From Vibrio rarus (lineage in GTDB: Bacteria > Pseudomonadota > Gammaproteobacteria > Enterobacterales > Vibrionaceae), in assembly GCF_024347075.1 (NCBI RefSeq), contig NZ_AP024900.1:1054001-1118000 (forward strand): a DNA stretch of 64,000 bases, read 5' to 3'. Below the pieces are notes generated by a model, which searched no databases, had not been told where the DNA came from, and saw only the letters and a list, made by a program, of their open reading frames with translations. Below, one piece after another: positions 19,530-29,023 of this stretch. Made by a program: the position numbers and the translations under genes. Within the stretch, counting starts at the first letter, position 1; each line of letters starts with the position of its first letter.

Positions 19530-20582
19530 ATGGAAAAATTAGCTCGTAAACAGGTGCAAGGACTTACTCCTTATTTGTCTGCACGCCGTATTGGTGGTTC
19601 AGGGGATGTATGGCTCAATGCCAATGAATCTCCTTTTGATAACGAATATACCGTAGAGGCTTCTCGTTTAAATCGTTACAGTGACTGTCAGCCTCCGCAA
19701 TTGATTAATGCTTATGCCTCTTATGCTGGCGTGACCGCAGAGCAAGTATTAACCTCTCGCGGTGCAGACGAAGGCATTGAACTGCTTATTCGCGCATTTT
19801 GTGAGCCGGGTGAAGATACGATTATCTATTGCCCTCCAACATATGGCATGTATGCCATCAGCGCCGAAACCATAGGTGTGGAGCGAAAAGTCGTACCGTT
19901 AACCGATGATTGGCAATTGGATCTGCCGTCTATTGAGCGCAATTTAGACAACACCAAATTGGTATTTGTTTGTTCTCCAAATAACCCAACCGGTAATTTG
20001 ATCAACCGCGATGACATCATCGCTTTGCTTGACATGACCAAAGATCGAGCGATTGTGGTCATGGATGAAGCGTATATTGATTTTTGTCCTGAAGCGTCAA
20101 CGGTTGATTTGCTAAAAAGCTACCCTAACCTTGCCGTTTTACGCACTCTGTCAAAGGCATTTGCTTTAGCGGGCTTACGTTGCGGGTTTACTTTGGCAAA
20201 CCCAGAACTGATACAAGTGCTATTGAAAGTGATTGCCCCATACCCAGTGCCAGTGCCAGTGGCGGACATCGCTTCTCAAGCATTGTCAAAAGCCGGTATT
20301 GAGCGCGCCAGTGAGCAAATTGCTACTTTAAACACTCAGCGCGCCTATGTAAATTCTGAGCTTAGCGCTATCTCTGGTGTTACTGTGTATAGCGGCTATG
20401 GTAATTACCTCTTGGTACGTTTCCCAGATGGTGACTCCTTGTTTAAAGCGGCTTGGGATGCGGGAATTATATTGCGTGATTCACCGATAAAAGATTGTGT
20501 ACGTATCAGTATTGGTAGCGATAAAGAGTGCCAAAAAACCGTAGCATTTATTAAGCAACAATTGGCTCCATCTGCAGCCTAG
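19530..20582 (+). CDS. hisC: Histidinol-phosphate aminotransferase
   Basis: HisC is the PLP enzyme that converts imidazole acetol phosphate to histidinol phosphate. The 350-residue class II aminotransferase shows [12 protein letters not shown] near residue 26, CSPNNPTGN near residue 149, MDEAYIDF near residue 178 and the PLP-lysine region [15 protein letters not shown] near residue 210. A GAGGAAG site precedes the ATG, 31 bp after hisD. Length and order are normal for the gammaproteobacterial operon. Confidence 0.96.
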   Translation: MEKLARKQVQGLTPYLSARRIGGSGDVWLNANESPFDNEYTVEASRLNRYSDCQPPQLINAYASYAGVTAEQVLTSRGADEGIELLIRAFCEPGEDTIIYCPPTYGMYAISAETIGVERKVVPLTDDWQLDLPSIERNLDNTKLVFVCSPNNPTGNLINRDDIIALLDMTKDRAIVVMDEAYIDFCPEASTVDLLKSYPNLAVLRTLSKAFALAGLRCGFTLANPELIQVLLKVIAPYPVPVPVADIASQALSKAGIERASEQIATLNTQRAYVNSELSAISGVTVYSGYGNYLLVRFPDGDSLFKAAWDAGIILRDSPIKDCVRISIGSDKECQKTVAFIKQQLAPSAA

Positions 20583-20608
20583 GACGCCGAATTTAAAAAG
20601 GAATAATA

Positions 20609-21682
20609 ATGAGCACTCCCCAAAAGATTTTATTTATTGATCGCGATGGCACTTTGATTGTTGAGCCACCTGTCGACTTTCAAGTGGACAGACTAGACAA
20701 ACTGCAGTTTGAACCACTGGTTATCCCAAGCTTGTTATCGCTACAAGATGCAGGTTACCGTTTGGTGATGGTGACCAACCAAGATGGCTTGGGTACGGAC
20801 AGTTATCCTAAGGCCGATTTTGACGCCCCTCATGATCTCATGATGCATGTGTTCGAATCTCAAGGTGTTCGTTTTGACGATGTACTTATTTGCCCACACT
20901 TTGCAGAAGATAATTGCAGCTGCCGTAAGCCTAAACTGGGTATGGTGAAAGAGTACTTACAATCAGGCAAAGTAGACTTTAAAACCTCTGCAGTGATTGG
21001 CGATCGTGCCACAGATCTGCAGTTGGCGGAAAACATGGCGATTCAAGGCATTCAATATCACCCGCAGAATTTAGATTGGACTACCATTGTCAAAATGCTT
21101 ACCACTCAACCACGTACGGCTCAAGTTGTTCGTACCACCAAAGAAACCGACATACGTGTGGCGGTGAATTTGGATGAAGTTGGTGGCAATGAAATCGCAA
21201 CGGGTCTAGGGTTTTTCGATCATATGATTGATCAAATCGCCACTCATGGCGGTTTTCAGTTAAAACTTGCAGTGGATGGAGATTTGCATATTGATGATCA
21301 TCACACTGTTGAAGACACCGCTTTAGCCCTTGGACAAGCCATCAAAGAGGCTCTAGGTGATAAACGTGGTATTGGCCGATTTGGTTTTAGTTTGCCAATG
21401 GATGAATGTTTAGCGCAATGTAGCTTGGATCTTTCAGGCCGTGCTTACCTTAAATTTGATGCTAAATTTAGCCGTGAAGAGGTAGGGGGATTCTCGACCG
21501 AGATGGCCGTGCACTTTTTCCGCTCTTTAGCCGATGGTATGGCGTGCACCTTGCACCTATCTTCTACGGGTGACAATGATCACCACATTATTGAAAGCTT
21601 GTTTAAAGCCTTCGGACGTACTTTGCGCCAAGCGATAAAAGTGGAAGGCACAGAGTTACCTAGTAGCAAAGGCATGTTGTAA
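20609..21682 (+). CDS. hisB: Bifunctional histidinol-phosphatase / imidazoleglycerol-phosphate dehydratase
   Basis: The 357-residue protein joins two enzymes. Residues 1 to about 165 are a HAD phosphatase with the DRDGTL nucleophile motif and a CxH...CSC zinc-binding loop ([11 protein letters not shown]), acting on histidinol phosphate. Residues from about 168 are the dehydratase with [12 protein letters not shown] and a matching second His cluster (DNDHHIIES) that binds manganese, acting on imidazole glycerol phosphate. The fused form is characteristic of enterics and vibrios. It follows hisC by 26 bp. Confidence 0.96.
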   Translation: MSTPQKILFIDRDGTLIVEPPVDFQVDRLDKLQFEPLVIPSLLSLQDAGYRLVMVTNQDGLGTDSYPKADFDAPHDLMMHVFESQGVRFDDVLICPHFAEDNCSCRKPKLGMVKEYLQSGKVDFKTSAVIGDRATDLQLAENMAIQGIQYHPQNLDWTTIVKMLTTQPRTAQVVRTTKETDIRVAVNLDEVGGNEIATGLGFFDHMIDQIATHGGFQLKLAVDGDLHIDDHHTVEDTALALGQAIKEALGDKRGIGRFGFSLPMDECLAQCSLDLSGRAYLKFDAKFSREEVGGFSTEMAVHFFRSLADGMACTLHLSSTGDNDHHIIESLFKAFGRTLRQAIKVEGTELPSSKGML

Positions 21683-21691
21683 GGAGTGAAT

Positions 21692-22312
21692 GTGCAAAAT
21701 CAATCACAAACCGTCGTCATCATTGATACTGGCTGTGCCAATGTGTCATCAGTACGTTTTGCTATCGAGCGTTTAGGCTTTGATGTCACTGTATCCAAAG
21801 ATCCACAAGTGGTTTTAGGTGCAGATAAGCTGTTTTTACCCGGTGTAGGAACGGCCAGTGAAGCCATGCGTAACTTAGAGCAACGCAACTTAATTGAACT
21901 GGTTAAGCAAGTGACCAAGCCTATGCTAGGTATCTGCTTAGGCATGCAATTGTTGGGTAAACTCTCCGAAGAAAAAGGGCAAAAAGCGGATCAAATCGTG
22001 CCTTGCCTTGGGCTTTGTTCTGGAGAAGTACGCAAGTTAGACAGCCAGCAAAATCCATTACCCCACATGGGATGGAATACGGTGTCTGCTAAAGCCGGTC
22101 ACCCGCTATTTAAAGGCATTGAGTCAGGGGAGTATTTTTACTTTGTGCATAGCTTTGCCATGGCGGTAGGCGATTATACGATCGCCAGTTGCGATTATGG
22201 CAGTCGTTTTAGTGCGGCCATACAAAGTGGCAATTATTATGGCGTTCAGTTTCACCCTGAACGCTCATCTAAAGCCGGCTCACAATTGATTAAGAATTTT
22301 TTAGAGCTGTAA
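21692..22312 (+). CDS. hisH: Imidazole glycerol phosphate synthase, glutamine amidotransferase subunit
   Basis: HisH releases ammonia from glutamine and channels it to HisF. The class I amidotransferase has the nucleophile in [11 protein letters not shown] and the His-Glu of [12 protein letters not shown] near the C-terminus, with [18 protein letters not shown] at the start. I choose GTG 21692 because AAGGAG (21681-21686) is five bases upstream; a GTG at 21686 overlaps that site and is less likely. This gives 206 residues. It follows hisB by 9 bp, so translation is likely coupled. Confidence 0.93.
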   Translation: MQNQSQTVVIIDTGCANVSSVRFAIERLGFDVTVSKDPQVVLGADKLFLPGVGTASEAMRNLEQRNLIELVKQVTKPMLGICLGMQLLGKLSEEKGQKADQIVPCLGLCSGEVRKLDSQQNPLPHMGWNTVSAKAGHPLFKGIESGEYFYFVHSFAMAVGDYTIASCDYGSRFSAAIQSGNYYGVQFHPERSSKAGSQLIKNFLEL

Positions 22313-22333
22313 GGCTCCAACATCAGACTTTAG

Positions 22334-23080
<747 letters not shown>

Positions 23081-23117
23081 TCACTGGATTTTAGCTTTTA
23101 AAAGGATAAAGGGCATT

Positions 23118-23891
23118 ATGTTAGCGAAGCGAATAATTCCTTGTTTAGATGTGAGAGATGGACAAGTTGTAAAAGGGGTCCAGTTCCGAAATCACGAGAT
23201 TATCGGTGATATTGTCCCTTTAGCGCAACGTTATGCCGAAGAAGGGGCGGATGAATTAGTTTTTTATGATATTACCGCGTCCAGTGATGGCCGAGTAGTG
23301 GATAAAAGCTGGGTGGCCCGTGTTGCAGAGGTCATCGACATTCCGTTCTGTGTGGCTGGTGGCATTAAATCCGCCGCCGATGCATCACGTATTTTAGAAT
23401 TTGGTGCCGATAAGGTTTCTATTAACTCTCCGGCACTGGCAAACCCTGAGCTGATCACGCATTTAGCCGACAAATTCGGTGTGCAGTGTATCGTAGTGGG
23501 TATTGACTCCTATTTTGATAAGGAGACAGGCCAGTATCAGGTGTATCAATTTACCGGTGATGAGTCTCGAACCAAAGCCACACAGTGGCAAACCAAAGAT
23601 TGGGTACAAGAAGTACAACGTCGTGGTGCTGGTGAGATCGTTCTAAATATGATGAACCAAGATGGGGTTCGCAATGGCTACGATGTCACTCAGCTTAATA
23701 TGGTGCGTGAAGTGTGTAAGGTACCTTTGATCGCTTCTGGCGGCGCAGGTGCGATGGAGCACTTTGCACAAGCATTTAACGAAACCAATGTGGATGGTGC
23801 GCTAGCCGCTTCTGTATTTCACAAGCAGATCATCAATATTGGTAAACTAAAACAATACCTTAAGACCCAGGCAGTAGAGGTGAGAATATGA
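23118..23891 (+). CDS. hisF: Imidazole glycerol phosphate synthase, cyclase subunit
   Basis: HisF uses ammonia from HisH to make imidazole glycerol phosphate and AICAR. From ATG 23118 the protein has 257 residues with [18 protein letters not shown] (catalytic Asp11), [21 protein letters not shown] (second catalytic Asp near 130) and [13 protein letters not shown]. The frame is open 20 codons upstream into the end of hisA but the family start and an AAAGGAT site support 23118. It overlaps hisI by four bases (ATGA). Confidence 0.96.
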   Translation: MLAKRIIPCLDVRDGQVVKGVQFRNHEIIGDIVPLAQRYAEEGADELVFYDITASSDGRVVDKSWVARVAEVIDIPFCVAGGIKSAADASRILEFGADKVSINSPALANPELITHLADKFGVQCIVVGIDSYFDKETGQYQVYQFTGDESRTKATQWQTKDWVQEVQRRGAGEIVLNMMNQDGVRNGYDVTQLNMVREVCKVPLIASGGAGAMEHFAQAFNETNVDGALAASVFHKQIINIGKLKQYLKTQAVEVRI

Positions 23892-24523
23892 GTTTTACAG
23901 CAAGTGAACTAACAACGTTAGCTGAACGAATTGATTGGGATAAGGTTGATGGTTTAGTTCCTGCTATCGTGCAGGATTTCACGTCTAGCCAAGTGTTAAT
24001 GATGGGTTACATGACCCCTGACGCACTGCATAAAACGGGAGAAACAGGGCTGGTTACCTTTTACTCTCGTACTAAAGAGCGTTTATGGACCAAAGGGGAG
24101 ACCTCAGGTAATGTCCTTAAGCTGAAGAACATTTCGCTAGATTGCGACAATGATACTTTGTTAGTTAAAGTCTTACCGACTGGCGCAACCTGCCATACTG
24201 GAACAACAACCTGTTGGGATGCGGATGCTCAAGAAGAATCACAAATGGTATGGCTTAACCAACTTGAGACCTTGCTGGGTGAACGCAAATCCGCTGATCC
24301 CGATTCGTCTTACACCGCCAGTTTGTATGCTCGTGGCACCAAACGTATTTCGCAAAAAGTGGGCGAAGAAGGCGTTGAAGTCGCGCTTGCGGCGACGTCG
24401 GGCGATAAGGCTGAATTAGTCTGTGAATCGGCAGATCTTATTTATCACCTGTTGGTATTGCTTCAAGACCAAGGTTTATCACTGAGCGATGTAGTGAATA
24501 AACTAAAAGAGCGTCATAAATAA
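23888..24523 (+). CDS. hisI: Bifunctional phosphoribosyl-AMP cyclohydrolase / phosphoribosyl-ATP pyrophosphatase
   Basis: The 211-residue fusion (HisIE) carries out steps two and three of the pathway. The N-terminal cyclohydrolase domain has [17 protein letters not shown] and the metal-binding CDNDTLL and CHTGTTTCW segments; the C-terminal pyrophosphatase domain (from about 115) has [13 protein letters not shown] and [10 protein letters not shown]. It ends the operon, overlapping hisF by four bases, and a strong terminator follows 22 bp downstream. Confidence 0.96.
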   Translation: MSFTASELTTLAERIDWDKVDGLVPAIVQDFTSSQVLMMGYMTPDALHKTGETGLVTFYSRTKERLWTKGETSGNVLKLKNISLDCDNDTLLVKVLPTGATCHTGTTTCWDADAQEESQMVWLNQLETLLGERKSADPDSSYTASLYARGTKRISQKVGEEGVEVALAATSGDKAELVCESADLIYHLLVLLQDQGLSLSDVVNKLKERHK

Positions 24524-24545
24524 TGATGTTTTGACATGTTCAAGC

Positions 24546-24577
24546 AAGCCACTTTTGAATAAAGTGGCTTTTTTTTT
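24546..24577 (+). terminator. his operon terminator
   Basis: AAGCCACTTT (24546-24555) pairs with AAAGTGGCTT (24561-24570) around TGAAT and is followed by a T9 run. It ends the eight-gene operon and faces the convergent recX-like gene. Confidence 0.92.
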
Positions 24578-24594
24578 GAAAAAGAGGGTGGGTA

Positions 24595-25401
24595 TTACGC
24601 TTCACTTAAGGCAAATTTAATTTCTTCAGACGAGAAGCCTTTTCGCGATAGCATGGCATAGGCTTTGCTGCGCTGTTTAAAATCGTTCAGGTCGTATGCT
24701 TTTTTTTGCAGTTGCTCAAGGCAACTTGCATAAAAATCAATGTCACCCTCGGTAATGGCTTGACTGACATACCGCTCAAGATCAGTAATATCTACTTTTC
24801 TCAATGTTAATTCTTGGCGGATCACGGTTAATCCTTTGCCTTTTCGCGCGTATTTAAGCAGTTCTTTTTTCAGGTCTACTTTATCTGCTTTAATTTCTAA
24901 AGATGAACGAAGGGAGCCTACAGCAGGGTGCTGCTCAATAGCGGTATTAATTTGTGAGAAAGTAAATCCCCGCTTAACTAAGGTGTTAATTAACTTTTCA
25001 CGGCTTATTGTAAATTGCTGATATTGCGCATTAACTCTATCGATAACCAACTGTTGCTCATCAATATTGTATTGCTGCTTTACCTGCTCAATGGCCGTTA
25101 ATACTGTTGCCACACTGAGGCCTTTCTTCTTGAGTTTTTCGATAATGTATTTTGACCCATATTCATTATTAAATGACTGCTGGGCAAATCCATGGGCAAA
25201 ATCAGCATCAGACTTTAAATAACCATAGTGGTGCAGAGTGTCTAAGGTTTGTGTTATCCATTGTTGATTATCCGTTTTGGCGCGTAATTTAATTAATAAT
25301 TCACTTTCTGTCATATCTCTTTGGGCTAAGTGCCACATGGCAGAGTTCATCACGCTTTCTTGTCGTGTTGCTTGTTTGATACCGTTAGGGTGTGCAGTCA
25401 T
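24595..25401 (-). CDS. RecX-family regulatory protein (long form)
   Basis: The 268-residue protein is built of repeated three-helix RecX units: MWHLAQRDMTESELLIKLRAK near residue 22, YGSKYIIEKLKKKGLS near 80, a third at ISREKLINTLVKRGFT, and a final unit ending RKGFSSEEIKFAL. RecX proteins bind RecA filaments and inhibit recombinase activity. E. coli RecX is only 166 residues and sits beside recA; this one is much longer and next to the his operon. It may therefore be a paralogue with a different role. An alternative start at Met18 is possible. Confidence 0.75.
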   Translation of the reverse strand: MTAHPNGIKQATRQESVMNSAMWHLAQRDMTESELLIKLRAKTDNQQWITQTLDTLHHYGYLKSDADFAHGFAQQSFNNEYGSKYIIEKLKKKGLSVATVLTAIEQVKQQYNIDEQQLVIDRVNAQYQQFTISREKLINTLVKRGFTFSQINTAIEQHPAVGSLRSSLEIKADKVDLKKELLKYARKGKGLTVIRQELTLRKVDITDLERYVSQAITEGDIDFYASCLEQLQKKAYDLNDFKQRSKAYAMLSRKGFSSEEIKFALSEA

Positions 25402-25548
25402 GAGGGGTGGCCATAATAAATACCGGTTGATACTAGCATAGTTTAGTTGAATGGCTAAAAGCCAAGAGCTGTGCGGATTAAACGGTGGAAGAATGAAGTG
25501 GATGGATGAGTCTATGAGGGGGTTATCGCTATCTAGGCATTAATGTAA

Positions 25549-25580
25549 ACCTAAGGTAAAGGCGTCGCTTCACCTTAGGT
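25549..25580 (-). terminator. Hairpin downstream of the membrane protein gene
   Basis: ACCTAAGGT (25549-25557) pairs with ACCTTAGGT (25572-25580), with AAG/CTT continuing inside the loop. It lies 27 bp past the stop of the minus-strand gene at 25607. Only a short T run follows on that strand, so it may be a weak terminator or an mRNA-stabilising end. Confidence 0.4.
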
Positions 25581-25606
25581 ATCAGCAAGCAGAAAATAAC
25601 GTACTG

Positions 25607-26095
25607 TTATTTTTCTTTAGCAACATAATAGATGGTGGCCATAGTACCAAACACTAGGGCAAGTCCCGTAGGGATGGCGAGAATGGCGATAGTTTCATGA
25701 GCGGCAGACTTTCCTATCATAGGTGTCACAAACGCCATGAGTGTCCATACAAATACACCGTAACCTGCAGCGCCTAAGCCTGTTATTGTACTGACAATGG
25801 TTTTCTTTCTATCGGATATGCTACAAAATCCTAACGCAAAAATGGTGGCTAATGATGCTGTTCCCATTGCCGCGGAGTGCAAGTGAGCGCGTTTGATGTA
25901 GTCTTTTGCTTTTGAAAAAGCGGTGTCTTTATCTTTTTCAGTAGTAAAGTTACTGGCATGAACGACATACACTTGTTCATGGAAATAGGCTTTCATACTG
26001 CTGTTGGCTGCACCAAAAATACAGCCTAAGCCATAACCGAATAGTATGGTAAGTAGGCTAAGTAAAACACCAATCTTTATAGGTTTTATCTTCAT
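25607..26095 (-). CDS. Unknown four-helix integral membrane protein
   Basis: I do not recognise this 162-residue protein. It has four predicted membrane segments (about 8-28, 70-92, 100-122 and 135-157). The 40-residue stretch between the first two is soluble, with acidic and basic residues and an RAHLHSAAMG segment just before helix 2. Two His residues at a membrane edge could bind a metal or heme, but that is speculation. The first helix is not cleavable by appearance. It is transcribed alone, between recX-like and ychJ genes on the same strand. Confidence 0.6.
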   Translation of the reverse strand: MKIKPIKIGVLLSLLTILFGYGLGCIFGAANSSMKAYFHEQVYVVHASNFTTEKDKDTAFSKAKDYIKRAHLHSAAMGTASLATIFALGFCSISDRKKTIVSTITGLGAAGYGVFVWTLMAFVTPMIGKSAAHETIAILAIPTGLALVFGTMATIYYVAKEK

Positions 26096-26184
26096 GTTAT
26101 ACCCCGATTAAATAATTACTGATAATGTTACCAGCATCGGAATGAATGTAGTGGACGCAAGATTATATTTCAAATATCCGTCGG

Positions 26185-26679
26185 TTACATACCGCAACAC
26201 TTTTTGAATTTTTTACCACTGCCACAATGGCAAGGATCATTACGTTGTAGTGTGCTTTTGGGCACGGCTAAGGGGTAGTCGAACATCTCTCCATCAATAT
26301 AAAACCATTGCTCACCCTCTTTAATAAAACGTGACTTTTCGCTAAAGCTATACTGGCGTTTATCTTCAATAAAATAGGCGTTGAAAGTGACAAACCCTTC
26401 CTTGTCATGAGCGCCTAGTTCTGTACTGACCACTTCAAGTTTCACCCACTCCCCATGGACGGATTCGGCAATGGCTTGGGCGTCATTTTGCGCGTGACAA
26501 CTCGGGTGATAAGTGTGGATTACAAACTCCACCAAATTCAATTCATGTGCGCAATAACGTGCGCGCATCAGCTGCAGTGGGGATTGGGCTTGGCTTGGCT
26601 GCAAATGAATGGGTTGGCAACAATCCTGATAGCGTTTTTTGCTATGACAGCGGCATAAAGAAGTGGCAAGTGTATTCAT
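26185..26679 (-). CDS. ychJ: YchJ family protein with two SEC-C motifs
   Basis: The protein has a Cys-rich zinc motif at each end: CRCHSKKRYQDCC near the N-terminus and the canonical SEC-C CHCGSGKKFKKCC at the C-terminus. Between them is an NTF2-like domain (LMRARYCAHELNLVEFVIHTYHP, SRFIKEGEQWFYIDGEMF). This is the YchJ (UPF0225) architecture; the function is unknown. I take the Met that begins MNTLATSLC (164 residues); upstream Met codons at 26694 and 26691 are possible and neither has a clear ribosome binding site. Confidence 0.8.
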   Translation of the reverse strand: MNTLATSLCRCHSKKRYQDCCQPIHLQPSQAQSPLQLMRARYCAHELNLVEFVIHTYHPSCHAQNDAQAIAESVHGEWVKLEVVSTELGAHDKEGFVTFNAYFIEDKRQYSFSEKSRFIKEGEQWFYIDGEMFDYPLAVPKSTLQRNDPCHCGSGKKFKKCCGM

Positions 26680-26775
26680 GGTAACGATCATCATGGGAAA
26701 TTTAGAGCAATTATACCACCATCACCTGAGATTATTGATCTCAGGGGTTAAGATAATTGACAAGAGGTTATGCTA

Positions 26776-27480
26776 TTAGACCAGCGCATCTTGTTTGGCG
26801 TGTGTCATCCCTTTAGGCGGGTTCATCGTCATATGGCTGAGGTGTTGATAAAGCTCAAGGTATAGCTGAGGATAGCTTTCATCATTAATGTGTTTTTCGA
26901 GCATTTCAGGCTGGCCAAGAAAGTAACCTTGAAATAAGTGAAAACCCGCACTGAGTGCTTGTTGATATTGAGCGTGGTTCTCAATTTTTTCAGCGAGGAA
27001 CTGAATATTCAAGTGTTGGTGGGCTTGGATAAAGGCTTGAGAGTCGGATAGGGACAATTGCTGAATATCTATTTTAATAATAGAAATATAGGACAACACC
27101 GGCTCCCACTCACTCGTTGGCATAAAGTCATCAAGAGCAATTTGATAGCCGCGTTTATGCAGTATTTTCAGGGCATTAATGAGCTCTGGGCTAGGTACAT
27201 CGGCTTCTAATACCTCAATAACGACATCCTGTGCGGGTAAGCATAGGGGCAAACCTGCAATCAGAGTAGTGTGCGGGAAATTAATAAAGCTTTTGCCATA
27301 ATTCAACATTTCCCCTGACGACTCAATGAGCAGATCAGCAAGTATCGACTTAGTGGCATGTTCACCATCTACATCTATTGGGTATTTATTAACATGACTT
27401 TTTCGATACAGTAGCTCATAAGCTACTGTAACACCGTGACGGTCACTGATTGGTTGCCGAGCAATAAAAGAGCTATACAC
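26776..27480 (-). CDS. EAL-domain protein of the YuxH/EAL-HDOD type, lacking HDOD
   Basis: The 234 residues start FIARQPISDRHGVTVAYELLYR, the EAL version (ELL) seen in EAL-HDOD proteins, and continue with FINFP, EVLE, ALDDF, IIKIDI, EKIE and QGYFLG, so most residues needed for cyclic-di-GMP hydrolysis (Glu, Asn, Glu, Asp-Asp, Lys, Glu, Gln) appear present. Relatives usually carry a C-terminal HDOD domain of about 180 residues, absent here; the gene stops right after the EAL domain and only 80 bp separate it from ychJ. It is either a natural EAL-only protein or a truncated form. Enzyme activity is uncertain. Confidence 0.75.
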   Translation of the reverse strand: MYSSFIARQPISDRHGVTVAYELLYRKSHVNKYPIDVDGEHATKSILADLLIESSGEMLNYGKSFINFPHTTLIAGLPLCLPAQDVVIEVLEADVPSPELINALKILHKRGYQIALDDFMPTSEWEPVLSYISIIKIDIQQLSLSDSQAFIQAHQHLNIQFLAEKIENHAQYQQALSAGFHLFQGYFLGQPEMLEKHINDESYPQLYLELYQHLSHMTMNPPKGMTHAKQDALV

Positions 27481-27581
27481 AAATACATCTATAATTTATG
27501 AGACTACGCGCAAGATAATAACTTTACTTTGAAATGTTTAAACCGCTTTTTATCAAAAAAGCTTACCACTTCACAAATATG

Positions 27582-27593
27582 AATGAGAATCAT
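27582..27593. promoter_or_regulatory. Weak Fur-box-like sequence
   Basis: AATGAGAATCAT within GAATGAGAATCATAATTC resembles half to two thirds of a Fur box. It lies about 100 bp upstream of the EAL gene and overlaps the lpxH stop. By eye about 13 of 19 positions fit, so this is tentative. Confidence 0.25.
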
Positions 27594-28309
27594 AATTCTT
27601 TAGTGTGTAAGTTAATGTTTTCTTTGGTTATTTCCAATATTGATGCGTGTGTGAACCAGTCACCAAGAACAATACGTTGCTGCTTTTTTTGTTGGTCAAT
27701 ATCATGAATGGCAGGGCGATGAGTGTGGCCATGAATCAGTAGGCTTGCTGAGTGTCGTTGCATCGCGTCTAAAACGGCTTGTTGATTCACATCCATAATA
27801 TCGTACGATTTATGTTGTTTCTCATCATTGGCGTTATTTTGTACTTTTTTGACTAACTTTCTGCGCAGGGCTAGGGGGATATGGTTATACACCCACTGCA
27901 GCCATTTCATATGAACTTTTTTACGGAAATTTTGATATTTAATATCGTCGGTACATAGAGTGTCACCATGCATGATGAGTGTCGGTGTGCCGTACAGATC
28001 AATTAAGGTTTCATCCCCGAGTAAAATAGCGTGACTTTTTTTCTGAAATTGTTTACCCACTAAAAAATCTCGGTTGCCTTGCACAAAGTAACAAGGGGTA
28101 CCAGAGCTCACCAAGGTTTTGATTTCGGAAATTACGGTGTTATTGAGTGGCGAATCGTCGTCGTCACCAACCCAAAACTCAAATAAATCACCTAAAATAT
28201 ACACCGCATCAGCTCCAGGAGCTTGCTGGCGCATAAAGCGTATAAACGCGTCCGTCATATCATTACGTGAGGGAGTAAGGTGCAGATCAGAGATAAATAG
28301 TGTGCGCAT
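27590..28309 (-). CDS. lpxH: UDP-2,3-diacylglucosamine diphosphatase LpxH
   Basis: LpxH cleaves UDP-2,3-diacylglucosamine to lipid X in lipid A synthesis at the inner membrane face. The 239-residue calcineurin-like phosphoesterase carries the full metal-binding set: FISDLHLTP at the N-terminus, YILGDLFEFWVGDD near residue 38, VQGNRDFLVG near 76, IMHGDTLC near 112 and LIHGHTHRP near 192. It is downstream of ppiB on the same strand with a strong hairpin between them, so read-through may be partial. The ppiB-lpxH pair next to cysS is as in E. coli. Confidence 0.95.
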   Translation of the reverse strand: MRTLFISDLHLTPSRNDMTDAFIRFMRQQAPGADAVYILGDLFEFWVGDDDDSPLNNTVISEIKTLVSSGTPCYFVQGNRDFLVGKQFQKKSHAILLGDETLIDLYGTPTLIMHGDTLCTDDIKYQNFRKKVHMKWLQWVYNHIPLALRRKLVKKVQNNANDEKQHKSYDIMDVNQQAVLDAMQRHSASLLIHGHTHRPAIHDIDQQKKQQRIVLGDWFTHASILEITKENINLHTKEL

Positions 28310-28333
28310 TAAGAGAGGTTCCGTTAGATAAGA

Positions 28334-28362
28334 AAACCGCCTTAGCGAAACTAAGGCGGTTT
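28334..28362 (-). terminator. Hairpin between ppiB and lpxH
   Basis: AAACCGCCTTAG (28334-28345) pairs with CTAAGGCGGTTT (28351-28362) around CGAAA, a 12-bp perfect stem. The T run after it on the minus strand is short (TTTTCTT), suggesting attenuation rather than full termination between the two genes. Confidence 0.7.
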
Positions 28363-28370
28363 ATAAAGTC

Positions 28371-28865
28371 TTACTCAGTAATTGTAGTACCGGTAATAAT
28401 TACTTCTTCTAAAGGAACGTCTTGGTGCATACCCATGCTACCAGTGCTCACACCTTTAATTTTGTTAACGACATCCATGCCTTCAGTCACTTTACCAAAT
28501 ACACAGTAGCCCCAACCGTTCATGTCTTCTGATTTGAAGTCCAAGAAGGTATTGTTGTTAATATTGATAAAGAACTGTGAGCTAGCTGAATGCGGTTCCA
28601 TAGTACGAGCCATTGCGATAGTGCCAACGGCATTGCTTAGGCCATTATTAGCTTCATTTTTAATGGTATCGCGCGTTGGTTTTTCGCGTAGTCCAGACGT
28701 CATGCCACCGCCTTGAATCATAAAACCATCAATAACACGGTGAAATAAAGTGTTGTCGTAAAAACCATCTTGGCAATATTGAGTAAAGTTTGCTGCCGTA
28801 ACTGGCGCAAGTTCGTGGTTCAATTCTAGCGTGATGTCACCGTGATTGGTGTGAAGGGTGATCAT
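28371..28865 (-). CDS. ppiB: Peptidyl-prolyl cis-trans isomerase B (cyclophilin)
   Basis: PpiB is the cytoplasmic cyclophilin that speeds proline isomerisation during folding. The 164 residues show [14 protein letters not shown] near residue 41 with the catalytic Arg, and [15 protein letters not shown] near residue 95. There is no signal sequence, separating it from periplasmic PpiA. It is the first gene of a ppiB-lpxH unit and divergent from cysS. Confidence 0.95.
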   Translation of the reverse strand: MITLHTNHGDITLELNHELAPVTAANFTQYCQDGFYDNTLFHRVIDGFMIQGGGMTSGLREKPTRDTIKNEANNGLSNAVGTIAMARTMEPHSASSQFFININNNTFLDFKSEDMNGWGYCVFGKVTEGMDVVNKIKGVSTGSMGMHQDVPLEEVIITGTTITE

Positions 28866-29023
28866 AAGAGCGTCCTTAACGTTATTTTAGTGGAGTGATC
28901 GCCTCAAATTCTAACCAAACTCACAGCACAATCAACCGCTAACCGAGTTTTATGTTACTTAAGTTGTTATGTGTTGGTATACTAACCACATTATTATCAC
29001 CAGTAGAAGTTAAAGCTGAACAA

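Noticed and set aside
28952..29023. An N-terminal extension of cysS that reads like a cleavable signal peptide ([17 protein letters not shown]...).
   Set aside because: Cysteinyl-tRNA synthetase is cytoplasmic, the family start [11 protein letters not shown] is at 29024, and there is no reason for export. It is non-coding leader that happens to be hydrophobic when translated.
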